Shown: positions 1-8,342, counted from the stretch's first letter. The stretch: 64,000 nucleotides of DNA from Kineosporiaceae bacterium (GCA_016713225.1 JADJPO010000003.1:806001-870000); one strand, 5' to 3'. Translations and numbers: made by a program. Notes: generated by a model not told the origin, from the sequence alone.

Positions 1-68
1 ATCGTGGCCACCAGGAGCCACCTGCGGCGCAGATCGCGGAGCGACCAGCGCCACCACAGACGTCGCAT
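1..68 (-). CDS. ABC transporter permease, N-terminal fragment
   Basis: Only the first 22 codons lie in the window. They start at an ATG read on the minus strand at 68-66, behind a strong GAGGAGG ribosome site. The visible peptide begins MRRLWWRWSLRDLRRRW and then turns hydrophobic. A basic, tryptophan-rich cytoplasmic start followed by a membrane segment is usual for FtsX/MacB-type permeases. The gene starts 15 bases after the stop codon of an ABC ATPase of the LolD/MacB family on the same strand, so the two probably form one exporter. The permease identity is an inference from position and these few residues. Confidence 0.6.
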   Translation of the reverse strand, partial: MRRLWWRWSLRDLRRRWLLVAT

Positions 69-83
69 CGCGTCCTCCTCGCG

Positions 84-836
84 TCACCAACGCAGGGCGG
101 CGACGTCGGCGCGCCCACCCATCGGCGGCCCGTCGCTCGTCACTCTCCCGCTGGACAACTCCACGACCCGATCGGCCGCCCGCGAGATCTCACGATTGTG
201 AGTGACCACCACGACTGTCGTGCCCGTCTCCGCCTGCCGATGCAAGAGCTCGAGAATGGCCACGCCCGTGCGGAAGTCCAGCTCGCCGGTCGGCTCGTCC
301 GCCAGCAGGATCGGGTTGCCGGTGGCCAAGGCGCGCGCGATCGCCACGCGCTGTTGCTCACCGCCGGAGAGCTGGTGAGGGGAATGACCGGCCCGGGCAC
401 CGAGCCCGACCAGGTCGAGCATCTCTCGGGCACGCTCCACGGGATGGGTGTGCCCGGCCACATCCGCACCGAACTGGACGTTCTCCAACGCGGTCAGCCC
501 GGGGAAGAGGTTGAACGTCTGAAAGACGAAGCTGACGGTCGTGCGTCGCAGCACGGCGCGTTCGGTGCGACTCGCGTGACTGATCTCCGTGCCGGCCAAC
601 GTGATCCGCCCCGCGGTTGGCGCGTCGAGCGCACCGATCAGGTTCAGCAGAGTGGTCTTGCCGGACCCGCTGGCCCCCAGGATCACCACGAACGCCGACC
701 GATCGATGGAGAGGTCGACCCCATCGAGAGCCTTGACCAGGCTGCCACCCACGTTGAAGTGCCGGCAGACCCCCCGCAGCTCGATCCCGGACGGTGCAGA
801 AGGGCCGTCGCGCTTCGATGCTGACGTGCTCTGCAT
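84..836 (-). CDS. ABC transporter ATP-binding protein, LolD/MacB type
   Basis: A 250-residue nucleotide-binding subunit. Walker A is GASGSGKT at residues 54-61, the signature is LSGGEQQRV, and Walker B is ILLADEPTGELD followed by the switch histidine in VVVVTHN. The DEPTGELD form and the length fit the LolD/MacB/FtsE group, which powers efflux or lipoprotein-type export with an FtsX-like permease. The frame stays open far upstream, antisense to pafA, but homology begins near residue 18. The ATG at 836 follows a G-rich ribosome site about six bases upstream, so this start is preferred. A permease gene follows at once on the same strand. The substrate cannot be read from the sequence. Confidence 0.93.
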   Translation of the reverse strand: MQSTSASKRDGPSAPSGIELRGVCRHFNVGGSLVKALDGVDLSIDRSAFVVILGASGSGKTTLLNLIGALDAPTAGRITLAGTEISHASRTERAVLRRTTVSFVFQTFNLFPGLTALENVQFGADVAGHTHPVERAREMLDLVGLGARAGHSPHQLSGGEQQRVAIARALATGNPILLADEPTGELDFRTGVAILELLHRQAETGTTVVVVTHNREISRAADRVVELSSGRVTSDGPPMGGRADVAALRW

Positions 837-971
837 GGCAAGCCCCCCCACAGGAGTGTTCCTCGAGCAATCCTGCCCACGGACGATCTGTGACGTCGAC
901 CCTGGCCGGATATGACGCTCGCCCCACGACGCCGGCAGGCCGGCGCCCTCGCCGGGCGCACCTGAGCCACC

Positions 972-977
972 TAGAGT
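972..977 (+). promoter_or_regulatory. pafA -10 element (leaderless)
   Basis: TAGAGT lies six bases before the pafA ATG and no ribosome site is visible, so transcription probably starts at or next to the start codon. Confidence 0.5.
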
Positions 978-983
978 GGACGC

Positions 984-2345
984 ATGGACCGCCGAATCTT
1001 CGGGATCGAGACGGAATTCGGCGTGACGTGCGCCTTCGAGGGCCAGCGCAAGCTGTCGCCCGACGAGGTGGCGCGCTACCTGTTCCGCAAGGTGGTGTCG
1101 TGGGGGCGTTCCAGCAACGTCTTCCTGCGCAACGGTGCCCGGCTCTATCTGGACGTCGGATCGCACCCCGAGTACGCCACCCCGGAGTGCGACGACATCC
1201 GTGAGCTCGTGGTGCACGACCGCGCCGGTGAACGGATCCTCGAGGGCCTGCTGGTAGACGCCGAGCGGCGGCTGCACGAAGAAGGCATCGCCGGCGAGGT
1301 CTACCTGTTCAAGAACAACACCGACTCGGCCGGCAACTCCTACGGCTGCCACGAGAACTATCTGGTGAGTCGGCACGGCGAGTTCGGCCGGCTGTCGGAC
1401 GTGCTGATCCCGTTCCTGGTCACCCGCCAACTCGTGGTGGGTGCCGGCAAGGTGCTGCAGACGCCCCGCGGGGCGGTGTTCTGCCTGAGCCAGCGCGCCG
1501 ACCACATCTGGGAGGGCGTCTCCAGCGCGACCACCCGCTCACGCCCGATCATCAACACCCGCGACGAACCCCACGCGGACGCCGAGCGCTACCGCCGGCT
1601 GCACGTGATCGTCGGGGACTCCAACATGTCCGAGACCACCACCCTGCTCAAGGTCGGGGCCACCGATCTGGTGCTGCGCATGATCGAGGCGGGGGTCGTC
1701 GTCCGCGATCTGACGCTCGAGAACCCGATCCGGGCCATCCGCGAGGTCAGCCACGACCTGACCGGCCGCCGTCGGGTACGGCTGGCCAACGGCCGCGAGG
1801 CGAGCGCTCTCGAGATCCAGGAGGAGTACCTCGAGCGCGCCAAGGACTTCGTCGACTCGCGCGGGCTGCACACCGACGTCATCAAGCGCGTGCTGGACCT
1901 GTGGGAACGCGGTTTGCGCGCCATCCGCACCGAGGACCCCTCGCTGATCGACCGGGAGATCGACTGGGCGATCAAGCACCGGCTGGTGGAGCGGTACCGC
2001 GCCCGGCACGACCTGCCCTTGTCGTCGCCCCGCATCGCCCGGCTGGATCTGGCCTACCACGACATCCATCGCGACCGGGGACTGCACTACATGCTGGTCA
2101 AGCGAGGGCTGGCCGAGCGGGTCTCCTCCGACATCGAGGTGTTCCAGGCCACGGCGGTACCGCCGCAGACCACCCGCGCCAAGCTGCGCGGCGACTTCGT
2201 GCGCCGCGCGCAGGAACGCCGCCGCGACTTCACCGTCGACTGGGTACACCTCAAGCTCAACGACCAGGCGCAGCGCACCGTGTTGTGCAAGGACCCGTTC
2301 CGTTCGGTGGACGAGCGCGTCGAACGGCTCATCCAGAGCATGTGA
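984..2345 (+). CDS. pafA: Pup--protein ligase PafA
   Basis: A 453-residue enzyme that joins the C-terminal glutamate of the ubiquitin-like protein Pup to lysines of target proteins, using ATP, to mark them for the actinobacterial proteasome. The N-terminus GIETEFGV is the ATP/Mg-binding start of the carboxylate-amine ligase fold shared with glutamine synthetase. YLDVGSHPEYATPE around Asp57 carries the expected catalytic aspartate. Length matches the family (about 450) and the fold continues into the small C-terminal domain. The nearby pafB and pafC genes agree with the usual pup/paf neighbourhood, but pup, dop and the proteasome genes must lie outside the window. The start is supported by a TAGAGT hexamer six bases upstream. 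Confidence 0.97.
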   Translation: MDRRIFGIETEFGVTCAFEGQRKLSPDEVARYLFRKVVSWGRSSNVFLRNGARLYLDVGSHPEYATPECDDIRELVVHDRAGERILEGLLVDAERRLHEEGIAGEVYLFKNNTDSAGNSYGCHENYLVSRHGEFGRLSDVLIPFLVTRQLVVGAGKVLQTPRGAVFCLSQRADHIWEGVSSATTRSRPIINTRDEPHADAERYRRLHVIVGDSNMSETTTLLKVGATDLVLRMIEAGVVVRDLTLENPIRAIREVSHDLTGRRRVRLANGREASALEIQEEYLERAKDFVDSRGLHTDVIKRVLDLWERGLRAIRTEDPSLIDREIDWAIKHRLVERYRARHDLPLSSPRIARLDLAYHDIHRDRGLHYMLVKRGLAERVSSDIEVFQATAVPPQTTRAKLRGDFVRRAQERRRDFTVDWVHLKLNDQAQRTVLCKDPFRSVDERVERLIQSM

Positions 2346-2376
2346 AGGGCGCCGCCGACGGCTAGGGTGATTCCTC

Positions 2377-3339
2377 GTGTCGGCTCGTTCCCGGTTCGCC
2401 TCCGCCTGTGCGGCGCTGATCCTGTGCACCCTTGCCTCGGCAGGGTGCAGTACCCCGAGCAGTACGGCCGACCCGGCCCGATCCAGCGTGGCGACCACAC
2501 TCGAGACGGTGACGGTGACGGGCAAGTTGGGCGAACGGCCCACCCTGAGCGTGACCACGCCGTTCTCGGTGCAGACCGGCTTGGCCAAGGTGCTCACCGT
2601 CGGCACCGGGGCCAAGGCCGCAGCCGGCCAGCGGGTCACCATCGAGTACCTCGGGATCAACGGCACCGACGGCAAGGAGTTCGACTCCTCCTACGGGCTG
2701 CGACCGACCAGCTTCGTGCTGAGCGTCGAGAACAACCTGCCGGGTCTGGTCAAGCGGCTCACCGGGGCCACCGCCGGGTCGCGGATGCTGCTCGCGCTGC
2801 CCCCCGGGGAGGCGTACGGACTCAAGGGCCTGCCGGGCGCAGGTGTCGGCCCGACCGACACGATCGTGCTGGTGGTCGACCTGATCGCGGTCAAGGACGT
2901 GCTCGCGCGCGCCACCGGCACAGCGGTCAAGCCGCGTGCAGGCCTGCCCACTGTCGCCCTGAACAAGAAGGGCGCCCCGACCATCAAACTGCCCGAGACG
3001 GACCCGCCCACGGCGCTCGTGGTGCAGCCGCTGATCATCGGCGCCGGACCCAAGGTGACCCGCGGGCAGCAGATCACCGTGCACTACAGCGGTGTGATCT
3101 GGCCCGGCGGCCAGCAGTTCGACAGCTCGTGGGGGCGTCCCGCGCCGGCGAGTTTCCCCATCGGGGTGGGCAAGGTGATCGCGGGCTGGGATCGCGGCCT
3201 GGTCGGCCAGACCGTCGGCAGTCAGCTGCTGCTGGTGATCCCGCCGGACGACGGCTACGGCGCCGAGGGCAAACCCGAGGCCAAGATCAAGGGCACCGAC
3301 ACCCTGGTGTTCGTGGTCGACATCCTGGACGCCGCCTGA
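2377..3339 (+). CDS. Lipoprotein with two FKBP-type peptidyl-prolyl isomerase domains
   Basis: A 320-residue exported protein. The start is a basic segment, a hydrophobic stretch and the lipobox LASAGC, so Cys23 is the likely lipidated residue after signal peptidase II cleavage. Two FKBP domains follow, at about residues 65-170 and 215-320. The second has the classic pattern VHYSGVIWPGGQQFDSSW ... VIAGWDRGLVGQ ... LVIPPDDGYG. The first is more divergent (FDSSYG, PGEAYG). It probably assists protein folding on the outer face of the membrane. A single-domain cytosolic FKBP follows in the same direction, which suggests duplication. The GTG start lies eight bases after TAGGGT (2363-2368), suggesting a leaderless transcript. 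Confidence 0.93.
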   Translation: MSARSRFASACAALILCTLASAGCSTPSSTADPARSSVATTLETVTVTGKLGERPTLSVTTPFSVQTGLAKVLTVGTGAKAAAGQRVTIEYLGINGTDGKEFDSSYGLRPTSFVLSVENNLPGLVKRLTGATAGSRMLLALPPGEAYGLKGLPGAGVGPTDTIVLVVDLIAVKDVLARATGTAVKPRAGLPTVALNKKGAPTIKLPETDPPTALVVQPLIIGAGPKVTRGQQITVHYSGVIWPGGQQFDSSWGRPAPASFPIGVGKVIAGWDRGLVGQTVGSQLLLVIPPDDGYGAEGKPEAKIKGTDTLVFVVDILDAA

Positions 3340-3355
3340 CCCGCCTCACCATCCA

Positions 3356-3385
3356 GACCAGCACGACCCAGACCAGCACGACCCA
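3356..3385 (+). repeat. Two tandem copies of a 15-bp unit
   Basis: GACCAGCACGACCCA occurs twice without a gap in the 71-base spacer between the two FKBP genes, followed by a partial third copy. It is not translated in either gene. Confidence 0.8.
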
Positions 3386-3410
3386 GATCACCGACATCGA
3401 GGAGATTCAC

Positions 3411-3803
3411 GTGAGCGACGCCGTCCTGAACGGGCGCGGTAAGCCGGAGATCGAGTTCCCGGGCGGCGAACCGCCGGCCGAGCTGCAGATCGTCGACGAG
3501 GTCGAGGGCACTGGCGCGGAGGCCACTGCGGGTAGCCGCGTGAGCGCGCACTACGTCGGGGTGTCCTTCTCCAGCGGGGAGGAGTTCGACGCGTCCTGGA
3601 ATCGAGGCTCGGCCCTGGACTTCCGCCTCGGCGTCGGCCAGGTCATCCCCGGCTGGGACCAGGGCATCGCCGGCATGAAGGTCGGCGGCCGACGTCGGCT
3701 GGTCATCCCGCCGCACCTGGCCTACGGCAGCCGTGGCGCCGGTCGGGCGATCGGCCCGAACGAGACGCTGATCTTCGTGGTCGATCTCGTCGGCGTCGGC
3801 TGA
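3411..3803 (+). CDS. FKBP-type peptidyl-prolyl cis-trans isomerase
   Basis: A 130-residue single-domain cytosolic FKBP. Motifs in order are VSAHYVGV, FDASWNRG, VIPGWDQGIAGMKVGGRR, LVIPPHLAYGSRG and TLIFVVDLVGV, which cover the active-site aromatic and aspartate positions of the family. There is no signal peptide, unlike the tandem-FKBP lipoprotein just upstream. The GTG start at 3411 follows GAGGAG at 3398-3403. The frame is open further upstream, but that part only translates the 15-bp repeat and the previous gene out of frame. It ends four bases before a convergent gene with no obvious terminator between them. Confidence 0.95.
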   Translation: MSDAVLNGRGKPEIEFPGGEPPAELQIVDEVEGTGAEATAGSRVSAHYVGVSFSSGEEFDASWNRGSALDFRLGVGQVIPGWDQGIAGMKVGGRRRLVIPPHLAYGSRGAGRAIGPNETLIFVVDLVGVG

Positions 3804-3807
3804 TCCC

Positions 3808-4947
3808 TCAGGCCCCGAGCATCGCCACCGCGTGACGGCCGGCGGCCGCGGCCGCCAGGAAGGCCGGCTCGTCGGCGTCCACGCCGCGGCCCATGGTCGA
3901 CAGCCGCACCGGACTGTCGTCCAGGGCCGCGCGCAAGCCCTGCAGGCCCACCTCGACCAGGGTGTGTCGCCCGTAGGGCGGGGCCAGCGACGCCGCCGCC
4001 GCCCGCACCTCCACGGCGACGTCGGCCCAGGCCTCGCCGTCCTGACCGGGGACACCCAGCATCGGCACCACCACATCGGCCGTGGCCAGCGCGACCCGGC
4101 CCAGCGCGGTCAGGCTGTGGTGTGAGACGCCCCGGTGGCGGGCCCGGGCGTCGGCCGCGGAGATCCGCAGCGTCGCCACCGGCCGTCCCCGCAGGGTCGC
4201 CGTCGCGTTCACCGCCTCGCCGGTGGCCACCCCACTGAAGCCCCAACGGGTACCGGTGCCCACCACGCCGGGGCCCGGGGTCACCACCGTGATGTCCGCG
4301 TTGACCACCAGCCGGGCGGCCAGCAGTCCGGTGTGCAGGCTGACGGCCTCGAGATCGCCACCGAAGGCCTGCCCCACCGTGATGCAGGCGTTGATCCATC
4401 CGGCGTTGCGCAGCCCGGCGACCGCCCGTGAGAACCAGGCGGGCAGGCTGGCGCCGTCCGTCATCACGTAGGCGACCCGTGGCGGTGGCGCCGCCCGGGG
4501 CCAGTCCGCCCGAATGCCGGCGATCACCGCCGGCAGATGCGAGTGCAGGTCGGCGACGACCACCGGCATGCCACCCAGGTCGTCGGCGTCCCGTAGCAGC
4601 TCATGGTGCGGTGAGGCCTCCTCGTCCACCCCCAGGACCATGATCTGCTGCGGGGTGTACCGCGCCTTGACCACATGCCCCGGGCCGAGCGCGACGCCGG
4701 TCGCCGCGCGCTGGGGGATCGCGACGACGAACGCATACCCTCCGGTGCCGAGCCCGGCCTCGAGAGCGGCCGTGTTGAGCAGCACCAGGTCGCTCACCTC
4801 CGGGCGGCCGACCAGCGCGGGGTAGGCCAGGGCACGGACAGCGGTCCAGGTACGCGTGGCGTCGTCCAGTACGTCGACGGTGCACTCGAGGGCGCCGTCC
4901 CATTCAGCATCGAGAGAGGTGACCCTGCCCTCGCGCCAGCCACTCAC
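3808..4947 (-). CDS. DUF3866 family protein
   Basis: A 379-residue protein resembling the DUF3866 family of actinobacteria and some Firmicutes, often near paf genes. Features seen are an N-terminal beta-rich part (VTSLDAEWDGALECTV), a conserved VVVADLHSHLPAV segment near residue 160, VAYVMTDGASLPAWFSRAV, and TVVTPGPGVVGTGTRWGFSG near residue 255. No transmembrane or signal segment is present. The biochemical role of the family is not known to me. It diverges from pafB with about 60 bases between starts, so the two may share a control region. Confidence 0.85.
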   Translation of the reverse strand: MSGWREGRVTSLDAEWDGALECTVDVLDDATRTWTAVRALAYPALVGRPEVSDLVLLNTAALEAGLGTGGYAFVVAIPQRAATGVALGPGHVVKARYTPQQIMVLGVDEEASPHHELLRDADDLGGMPVVVADLHSHLPAVIAGIRADWPRAAPPPRVAYVMTDGASLPAWFSRAVAGLRNAGWINACITVGQAFGGDLEAVSLHTGLLAARLVVNADITVVTPGPGVVGTGTRWGFSGVATGEAVNATATLRGRPVATLRISAADARARHRGVSHHSLTALGRVALATADVVVPMLGVPGQDGEAWADVAVEVRAAAASLAPPYGRHTLVEVGLQGLRAALDDSPVRLSTMGRGVDADEPAFLAAAAAGRHAVAMLGA

Positions 4948-4993
4948 GCCGCTCCCTCCGCCCGACCTCGCGACCGTGACCCCCCGCCTCGGG

Positions 4994-4999
4994 TAGCGT
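4994..4999 (+). promoter_or_regulatory. pafBC -10 element (leaderless)
   Basis: TAGCGT ends five bases before a GTG (5005) and eight before an ATG (5008) in the same frame; no ribosome site is present. This is the likely promoter of the pafB-pafC pair. Confidence 0.45.
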
Positions 5000-5007
5000 C
5001 ACTCGTG

Positions 5008-6078
5008 ATGCCCGCGACGAACCGTACCGAACGGCTGCTCAATCTGGTCATCGCCCTGGCGGCAACCACCCGCTGGCTGACCAAGGAGCAGATTCGCCAC
5101 GCGGTGCCGCAGTACGAACGATGCGAATCGGTCGAGGCCTTCGACCGGATGTTCGAGCGCGACAAAGAGGACCTGCGCGAGCTCGGCGTCCCGCTGGTCA
5201 CCGGCTCCCACGACGCCTGGTTCGAGGACGAGATCGGCTATCGCATCGACCGCACCAGCTACGAACTCCCCTCGATCGATCTGACCGCCGAGGAGCTGGC
5301 CGTGCTCGGCTTGGCCAGCCGCGTGTGGCAGCAGGCGAGTCTGGCCGGTCCGGCGGCCCGCGCGATGGTCAAGCTGCGCTCGTTGGGTGTGGCCGTGGAC
5401 GCCGAGACACTGGTCGGCGTCGAGCCGCGCGTCCGCGCCGCCGAACCGGCGTTCGAACCGCTCTATGCCGCCACCCGGGACGCCGCTCCGGTGGCCTTCC
5501 GCTACCGCAAACCGGGCGAGGCGAAGGCGGCCGACCGCAAGGTCGAACCCTGGGCGCTGACCGCCCGCGGCGGCTGGTGGTACCTGGTCGGCTTCGATCG
5601 CGGCCGGTCGGCACCGCGGGCGTTCAAGCTGTCCCGGATCGAGGGCGGCATCCGCCGCATCGGAGCGGCCGGCAGTGTGGTCAAGCCGGACGACCTCGAC
5701 CCGGCCGCCATGGTGCGTCACGGCCGGGCGGAGCAGGACCTACGCACGGCCCGGGTACGGCTGCGGCCCGGGCGGGGGACAGCGCTGCGCCTGCGCGACG
5801 GCGCGTCCGTCGTCCCCGACGCACTCGCGGCGGCGGCCGGCTGGGACGTGGTCGAGCTGCCGATCGGGGACGCCGCCCAGCTGGCCCAGCAACTCGCCGG
5901 GTACGGCCCCGACGCCCTGGTGCAGACCCCCGAGGACCTGCGCGACCGGGTGATCGCGCTGCTGCGGGGTGCCCGAGCGGTTCACGCCGAGCCGGCCGTG
6001 CCCATGGATTCGGCTGCGTCGGTTGGGTCGGCTGCGTCGGTTGCGTCGGCTGCGTCGGCCTCGGAGTCGGGTCGATGA
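5008..6078 (+). CDS. pafB: WYL-domain transcriptional regulator PafB
   Basis: A 356-residue regulator with an N-terminal winged helix-turn-helix (ERLLNLVIALAATTRWLTKEQI onward) and a WYL domain near residues 155-215 (VEPWALTARGGWWYLVGFDRGR). In mycobacteria PafB and PafC form the heterodimeric activator of the RecA-independent DNA-damage response; that role is transferred by homology. pafC follows with an ATGA overlap. The C-terminus carries a low-complexity tail of three SAASVx-like hexapeptides encoded by an 18-bp tandem repeat, which is not part of the conserved fold and may vary in length. A GTG at 5005 is an alternative start. Confidence 0.95.
   Translation: MPATNRTERLLNLVIALAATTRWLTKEQIRHAVPQYERCESVEAFDRMFERDKEDLRELGVPLVTGSHDAWFEDEIGYRIDRTSYELPSIDLTAEELAVLGLASRVWQQASLAGPAARAMVKLRSLGVAVDAETLVGVEPRVRAAEPAFEPLYAATRDAAPVAFRYRKPGEAKAADRKVEPWALTARGGWWYLVGFDRGRSAPRAFKLSRIEGGIRRIGAAGSVVKPDDLDPAAMVRHGRAEQDLRTARVRLRPGRGTALRLRDGASVVPDALAAAAGWDVVELPIGDAAQLAQQLAGYGPDALVQTPEDLRDRVIALLRGARAVHAEPAVPMDSAASVGSAASVASAASASESGR
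6010..6058 (+). repeat. 18-bp tandem repeat in the pafB 3' end
   Basis: The core TCGGCTGCGTCGG begins at 6010, 6028 and 6046, an exact 18-base period. It encodes SAASVG, SAASVA and SAASAS. The period is a multiple of three, so copy-number change would alter only the tail length. Confidence 0.85.
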
Positions 6079-7028
6079 ATCTCGGTGCGACCAACCGGCT
6101 GTCACGGTTGTTGACCATGGTGCCCTGGCTGTTGCAGCGTCAGGGGGTGCCCCTGGGTGAGGCCGCCGCCCACTTCGAGATCAGCGAGGAAGACCTCGTC
6201 AAGGACCTCGAGCTGCTGTTCGTGTGCGGCACACCCGGCCACCTGCCGGACGACCTGATCGACGCGGACTGGGAGTCGGGCCGGATCTACCTGCGCAATG
6301 CCGACGCGATCGCCCGCCCGCTGCGCCTGGGCATCGATGAGGCCGTGGCGCTGCTCGTCGGCCTGCGCACCCTGGCCGAGGTACCCGGACTGCACGACCG
6401 GGCAGCACTGGAGGCGGCGCTGACCAAGCTGTCGACCGCCGCCGGGGACGCCGCGGCCGCCGCCTCGGCGCTCACGGTGGACCTGTCCCGCGGGGCGAAC
6501 GAGACCACGCTGGCCACGATGCGCGAGGCGGTGCGCCGGCACCGGCGGCTCCACCTCGAGTACCTGGTGCCCAGCCGCGACGAGACCACCCAACGGGACG
6601 TCGACCCGATCCGGGTGGTCACCGTGGGGGACCGCTGGTACCTGGACGGCTGGTGCCACCGGGCCGAGAGCGTGCGCCGCTTCCGCCTCGACCGGGTGGT
6701 CAGCGTCGAGTTGCTGGAGGTCGACGGCACCCCACCCGCCGGAGCGGTGGCCCCCGATCTGGACGAGGGGCTGTTCACCGCCCCGCCGGACGACCTGGTC
6801 GTCACGGTCGAACTCACCCGTCAGGCCCGTTGGGTGGCGGAGTACTACCCGATCGAGCAGGCCCTCGACCTGCCGGACGGCGGGTTGCAGGTACGCCTGC
6901 GGACCGCCACGTCCGACTGGCTGCCCCGGCTCGCCCTGCAGCTCGGCGGGTCCATGAAGGTGCTGGCGCCGGCCGAGGTGGCCGCCCGCGTCGCGGAGCT
7001 GGCGGACGGCGCGCTCTCGGCCTACTGA
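6075..7028 (+). CDS. pafC: WYL-domain transcriptional regulator PafC
   Basis: A 317-residue partner of PafB. The N-terminal winged helix (RLSRLLTMVPWLLQRQGVPLGEAAAHF) differs from that of PafB. A WYL domain follows at about residues 145-220 (VDPIRVVTVGDRWYLDGWCHRAESVRRFRLDRV) and a C-terminal WCX domain ends the protein. The ATG overlaps the pafB stop codon by four bases, so translation is coupled and equal amounts of both subunits are expected. Together they act as a DNA-damage-responsive transcription activator in mycobacteria (family knowledge). The gene is followed by a 235-base spacer that contains GAGTACTC but no clear terminator. Confidence 0.95.
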   Translation: MNLGATNRLSRLLTMVPWLLQRQGVPLGEAAAHFEISEEDLVKDLELLFVCGTPGHLPDDLIDADWESGRIYLRNADAIARPLRLGIDEAVALLVGLRTLAEVPGLHDRAALEAALTKLSTAAGDAAAAASALTVDLSRGANETTLATMREAVRRHRRLHLEYLVPSRDETTQRDVDPIRVVTVGDRWYLDGWCHRAESVRRFRLDRVVSVELLEVDGTPPAGAVAPDLDEGLFTAPPDDLVVTVELTRQARWVAEYYPIEQALDLPDGGLQVRLRTATSDWLPRLALQLGGSMKVLAPAEVAARVAELADGALSAY

Positions 7029-7263
7029 GACGCGTTACACGCGACTCGCCCGAGACTCACCTGGCCCTTCTGGCCACCGGCCGATCGGCCGTTCCGCTGA
7101 TTCTGCCCCGGCGCTCTGAAGGCGACGTGTCGCACGGTCGAGGGTGCGGAAGCACCTGCCACGATGACACCAGTGTTAACCGAGAGTACTCATGTGACTG
7201 CAGAGTGCTACCGACTGGTTTGACTGGTACCGCACCACCACCAATCAAAGGGAGGCCCCCACC

Positions 7264-7632
7264 ATGACGACGATCAAGGCGTCGTGCCCGAGCTGCGGTG
7301 ACGTAGAGCTCACCCCACCTCAGGTCCGACTGGTCGTCTGTTCGGTGAAGGCCTGGTCGTACTACGCGTTCACCTGCGGCACGTGCCTGGAGGAGATCCG
7401 CAAGCCGGCCGGACGCGATGTGGTCGCCCTGCTCATCTCCGGCGGTGTCCTGGCCGAACCGTGGTCGGTGCCGGCCGAGGCCCTCGAGGAACACCACGGC
7501 CCGGCCCTGAGCTACGACGATGTGCTCGACTTCGCGTTGTGGCTCGACCACGCCGACCTGGTGTCGGCTGCGGCGGCCACCAGGCAACCCACCGGCCTGC
7601 CCCTGAGCACCGAGCCGGAAACCGCCAGCTGA
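7264..7632 (+). CDS. Conserved actinobacterial CxxC protein, function unknown
   Basis: A 122-residue soluble protein with CPSC at residues 8-11 and CGTC about 30 residues later, which together look like a small zinc ribbon. The middle is helical and acidic, with a conserved-looking YDDVLDFALWLDH stretch, and the tail is disordered. It could be a nucleic-acid or protein adaptor, but nothing in the sequence identifies a partner. The ATG has a good ribosome site (GGGAGG about eight bases upstream). It lies between pafC and the tat genes in the same direction and is followed by a long palindrome. Confidence 0.8.
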   Translation: MTTIKASCPSCGDVELTPPQVRLVVCSVKAWSYYAFTCGTCLEEIRKPAGRDVVALLISGGVLAEPWSVPAEALEEHHGPALSYDDVLDFALWLDHADLVSAAAATRQPTGLPLSTEPETAS

Positions 7633-7640
7633 CCCCCAAC

Positions 7641-7714
7641 CCGCCGTGATCATGCAATCCGTGCACGCTCGTGAATTCATTCACGAGCGTGCACGGATTG
7701 CATGATCACGGCGG
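7641..7714. repeat. 74-bp near-perfect palindrome (dispersed element, copy 1)
   Basis: Arms of 36 bases (7641-7676 and 7679-7714) are fully complementary around a two-base centre, TC. The outer 23 bases, beginning CGTGATCATGCA, recur as both arms of the palindrome at 53177-53225. No U-tract follows, so it is not a simple intrinsic terminator. Confidence 0.9.
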
Positions 7715-7744
7715 AGGGTGGGTGGGGGCCGACCTTCGGGCCGT

Positions 7745-7750
7745 TAGGCT
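7745..7750 (+). promoter_or_regulatory. -10 element of the membrane protein/tat region (leaderless)
   Basis: TAGGCT lies six bases before the GTG at 7757 and no ribosome site is present. Confidence 0.45.
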
Positions 7751-7756
7751 GCCCGG

Positions 7757-8032
7757 GTGACATGGTGGGCCTGGCTGATCGTCTTTCTCCTGATCGCCCT
7801 CGGGGGTGCCTGGGTGCTGTTCGTCCAGGCCCGCTCGGTCTGGCGCAAGGCCATGGCGCTGTTCGACGAGCTCGGCGCGGCGTCTGCCCAGCTCGAAGGG
7901 GTCACCGATCAGCTCGATCAGCTGGAGGCGGACCGGGCCGCGCGCAGCACCGGGACGTCGTCCGTACCGGCCGTCTTCGACAGCCCGGGGCGCCTGCGCC
8001 AGGAACGCGTCCTGCAGGCCCGGCGTCGATGA
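7757..8032 (+). CDS. Small single-pass membrane protein of unknown function
   Basis: A 91-residue protein with one N-terminal membrane segment (WWAWLIVFLLIALGGAWVLF) and a cytoplasmic helix that may form a short coiled coil (MALFDELGAASAQLEGVTDQLDQLEAD shows a hydrophobic repeat), ending in a basic tail. The layout resembles small cell-envelope proteins, but no family motif is recognised. It precedes tatA by 52 bases in the same direction. The in-frame start is GTG because the nearby ATG is in another frame. Confidence 0.7.
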   Translation: MTWWAWLIVFLLIALGGAWVLFVQARSVWRKAMALFDELGAASAQLEGVTDQLDQLEADRAARSTGTSSVPAVFDSPGRLRQERVLQARRR

Positions 8033-8084
8033 GGCGCTGCGAGACGTAGCATGTCCGCAACGTCCGATCGAAGGGGCAGCTGTC

Positions 8085-8333
8085 ATGGTGCGTGGTCTGT
8101 TCGAGGGATGGCACCTCGTCATCCTGCTCATCGTCGTCATCGTGCTGTTCGGGGCCAAGCGGCTACCCGACGCGGCGCGCGGTGTCGGCCGTTCCCTGCG
8201 CATCCTCAAGGCCGAGGTCAAGGACCTCAAGGAGGACGATGCGCCCCGTACGCCCGAGGCCGTCGAGGGCGGTAGCTACCCGAACGCCAACCCGAGCGGC
8301 AACCCGGTCGCCGACCCGCGCCGCGACGCCTGA
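8085..8333 (+). CDS. tatA: Sec-independent translocase subunit TatA
   Basis: An 82-residue protein with a short membrane segment (HLVILLIVVIVLFG), the invariant FG hinge and an amphipathic helix (FGAKRLPDAARGVGRSLRILKAEVKDL), then a disordered tail rich in Asn, Pro and Gly. TatA oligomers form the pathway through which folded twin-arginine proteins cross the membrane. tatC follows nine bases after the stop codon. The ATG at 8085 has GGGGCAG upstream. The open frame extends further back only as a shadow of the previous gene. No tatB is in the window, as is common in actinobacterial tatAC loci where tatB sits elsewhere. Confidence 0.95.
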   Translation: MVRGLFEGWHLVILLIVVIVLFGAKRLPDAARGVGRSLRILKAEVKDLKEDDAPRTPEAVEGGSYPNANPSGNPVADPRRDA

Positions 8334-8342
8334 CCGCGCGCC

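Noticed and set aside
837..1505. Long N-terminal extension of the ABC ATPase, antisense to pafA
   Set aside because: The frame is open but homology begins at the internal ATG at 836, which has a ribosome site; the upstream part mirrors pafA codon structure.
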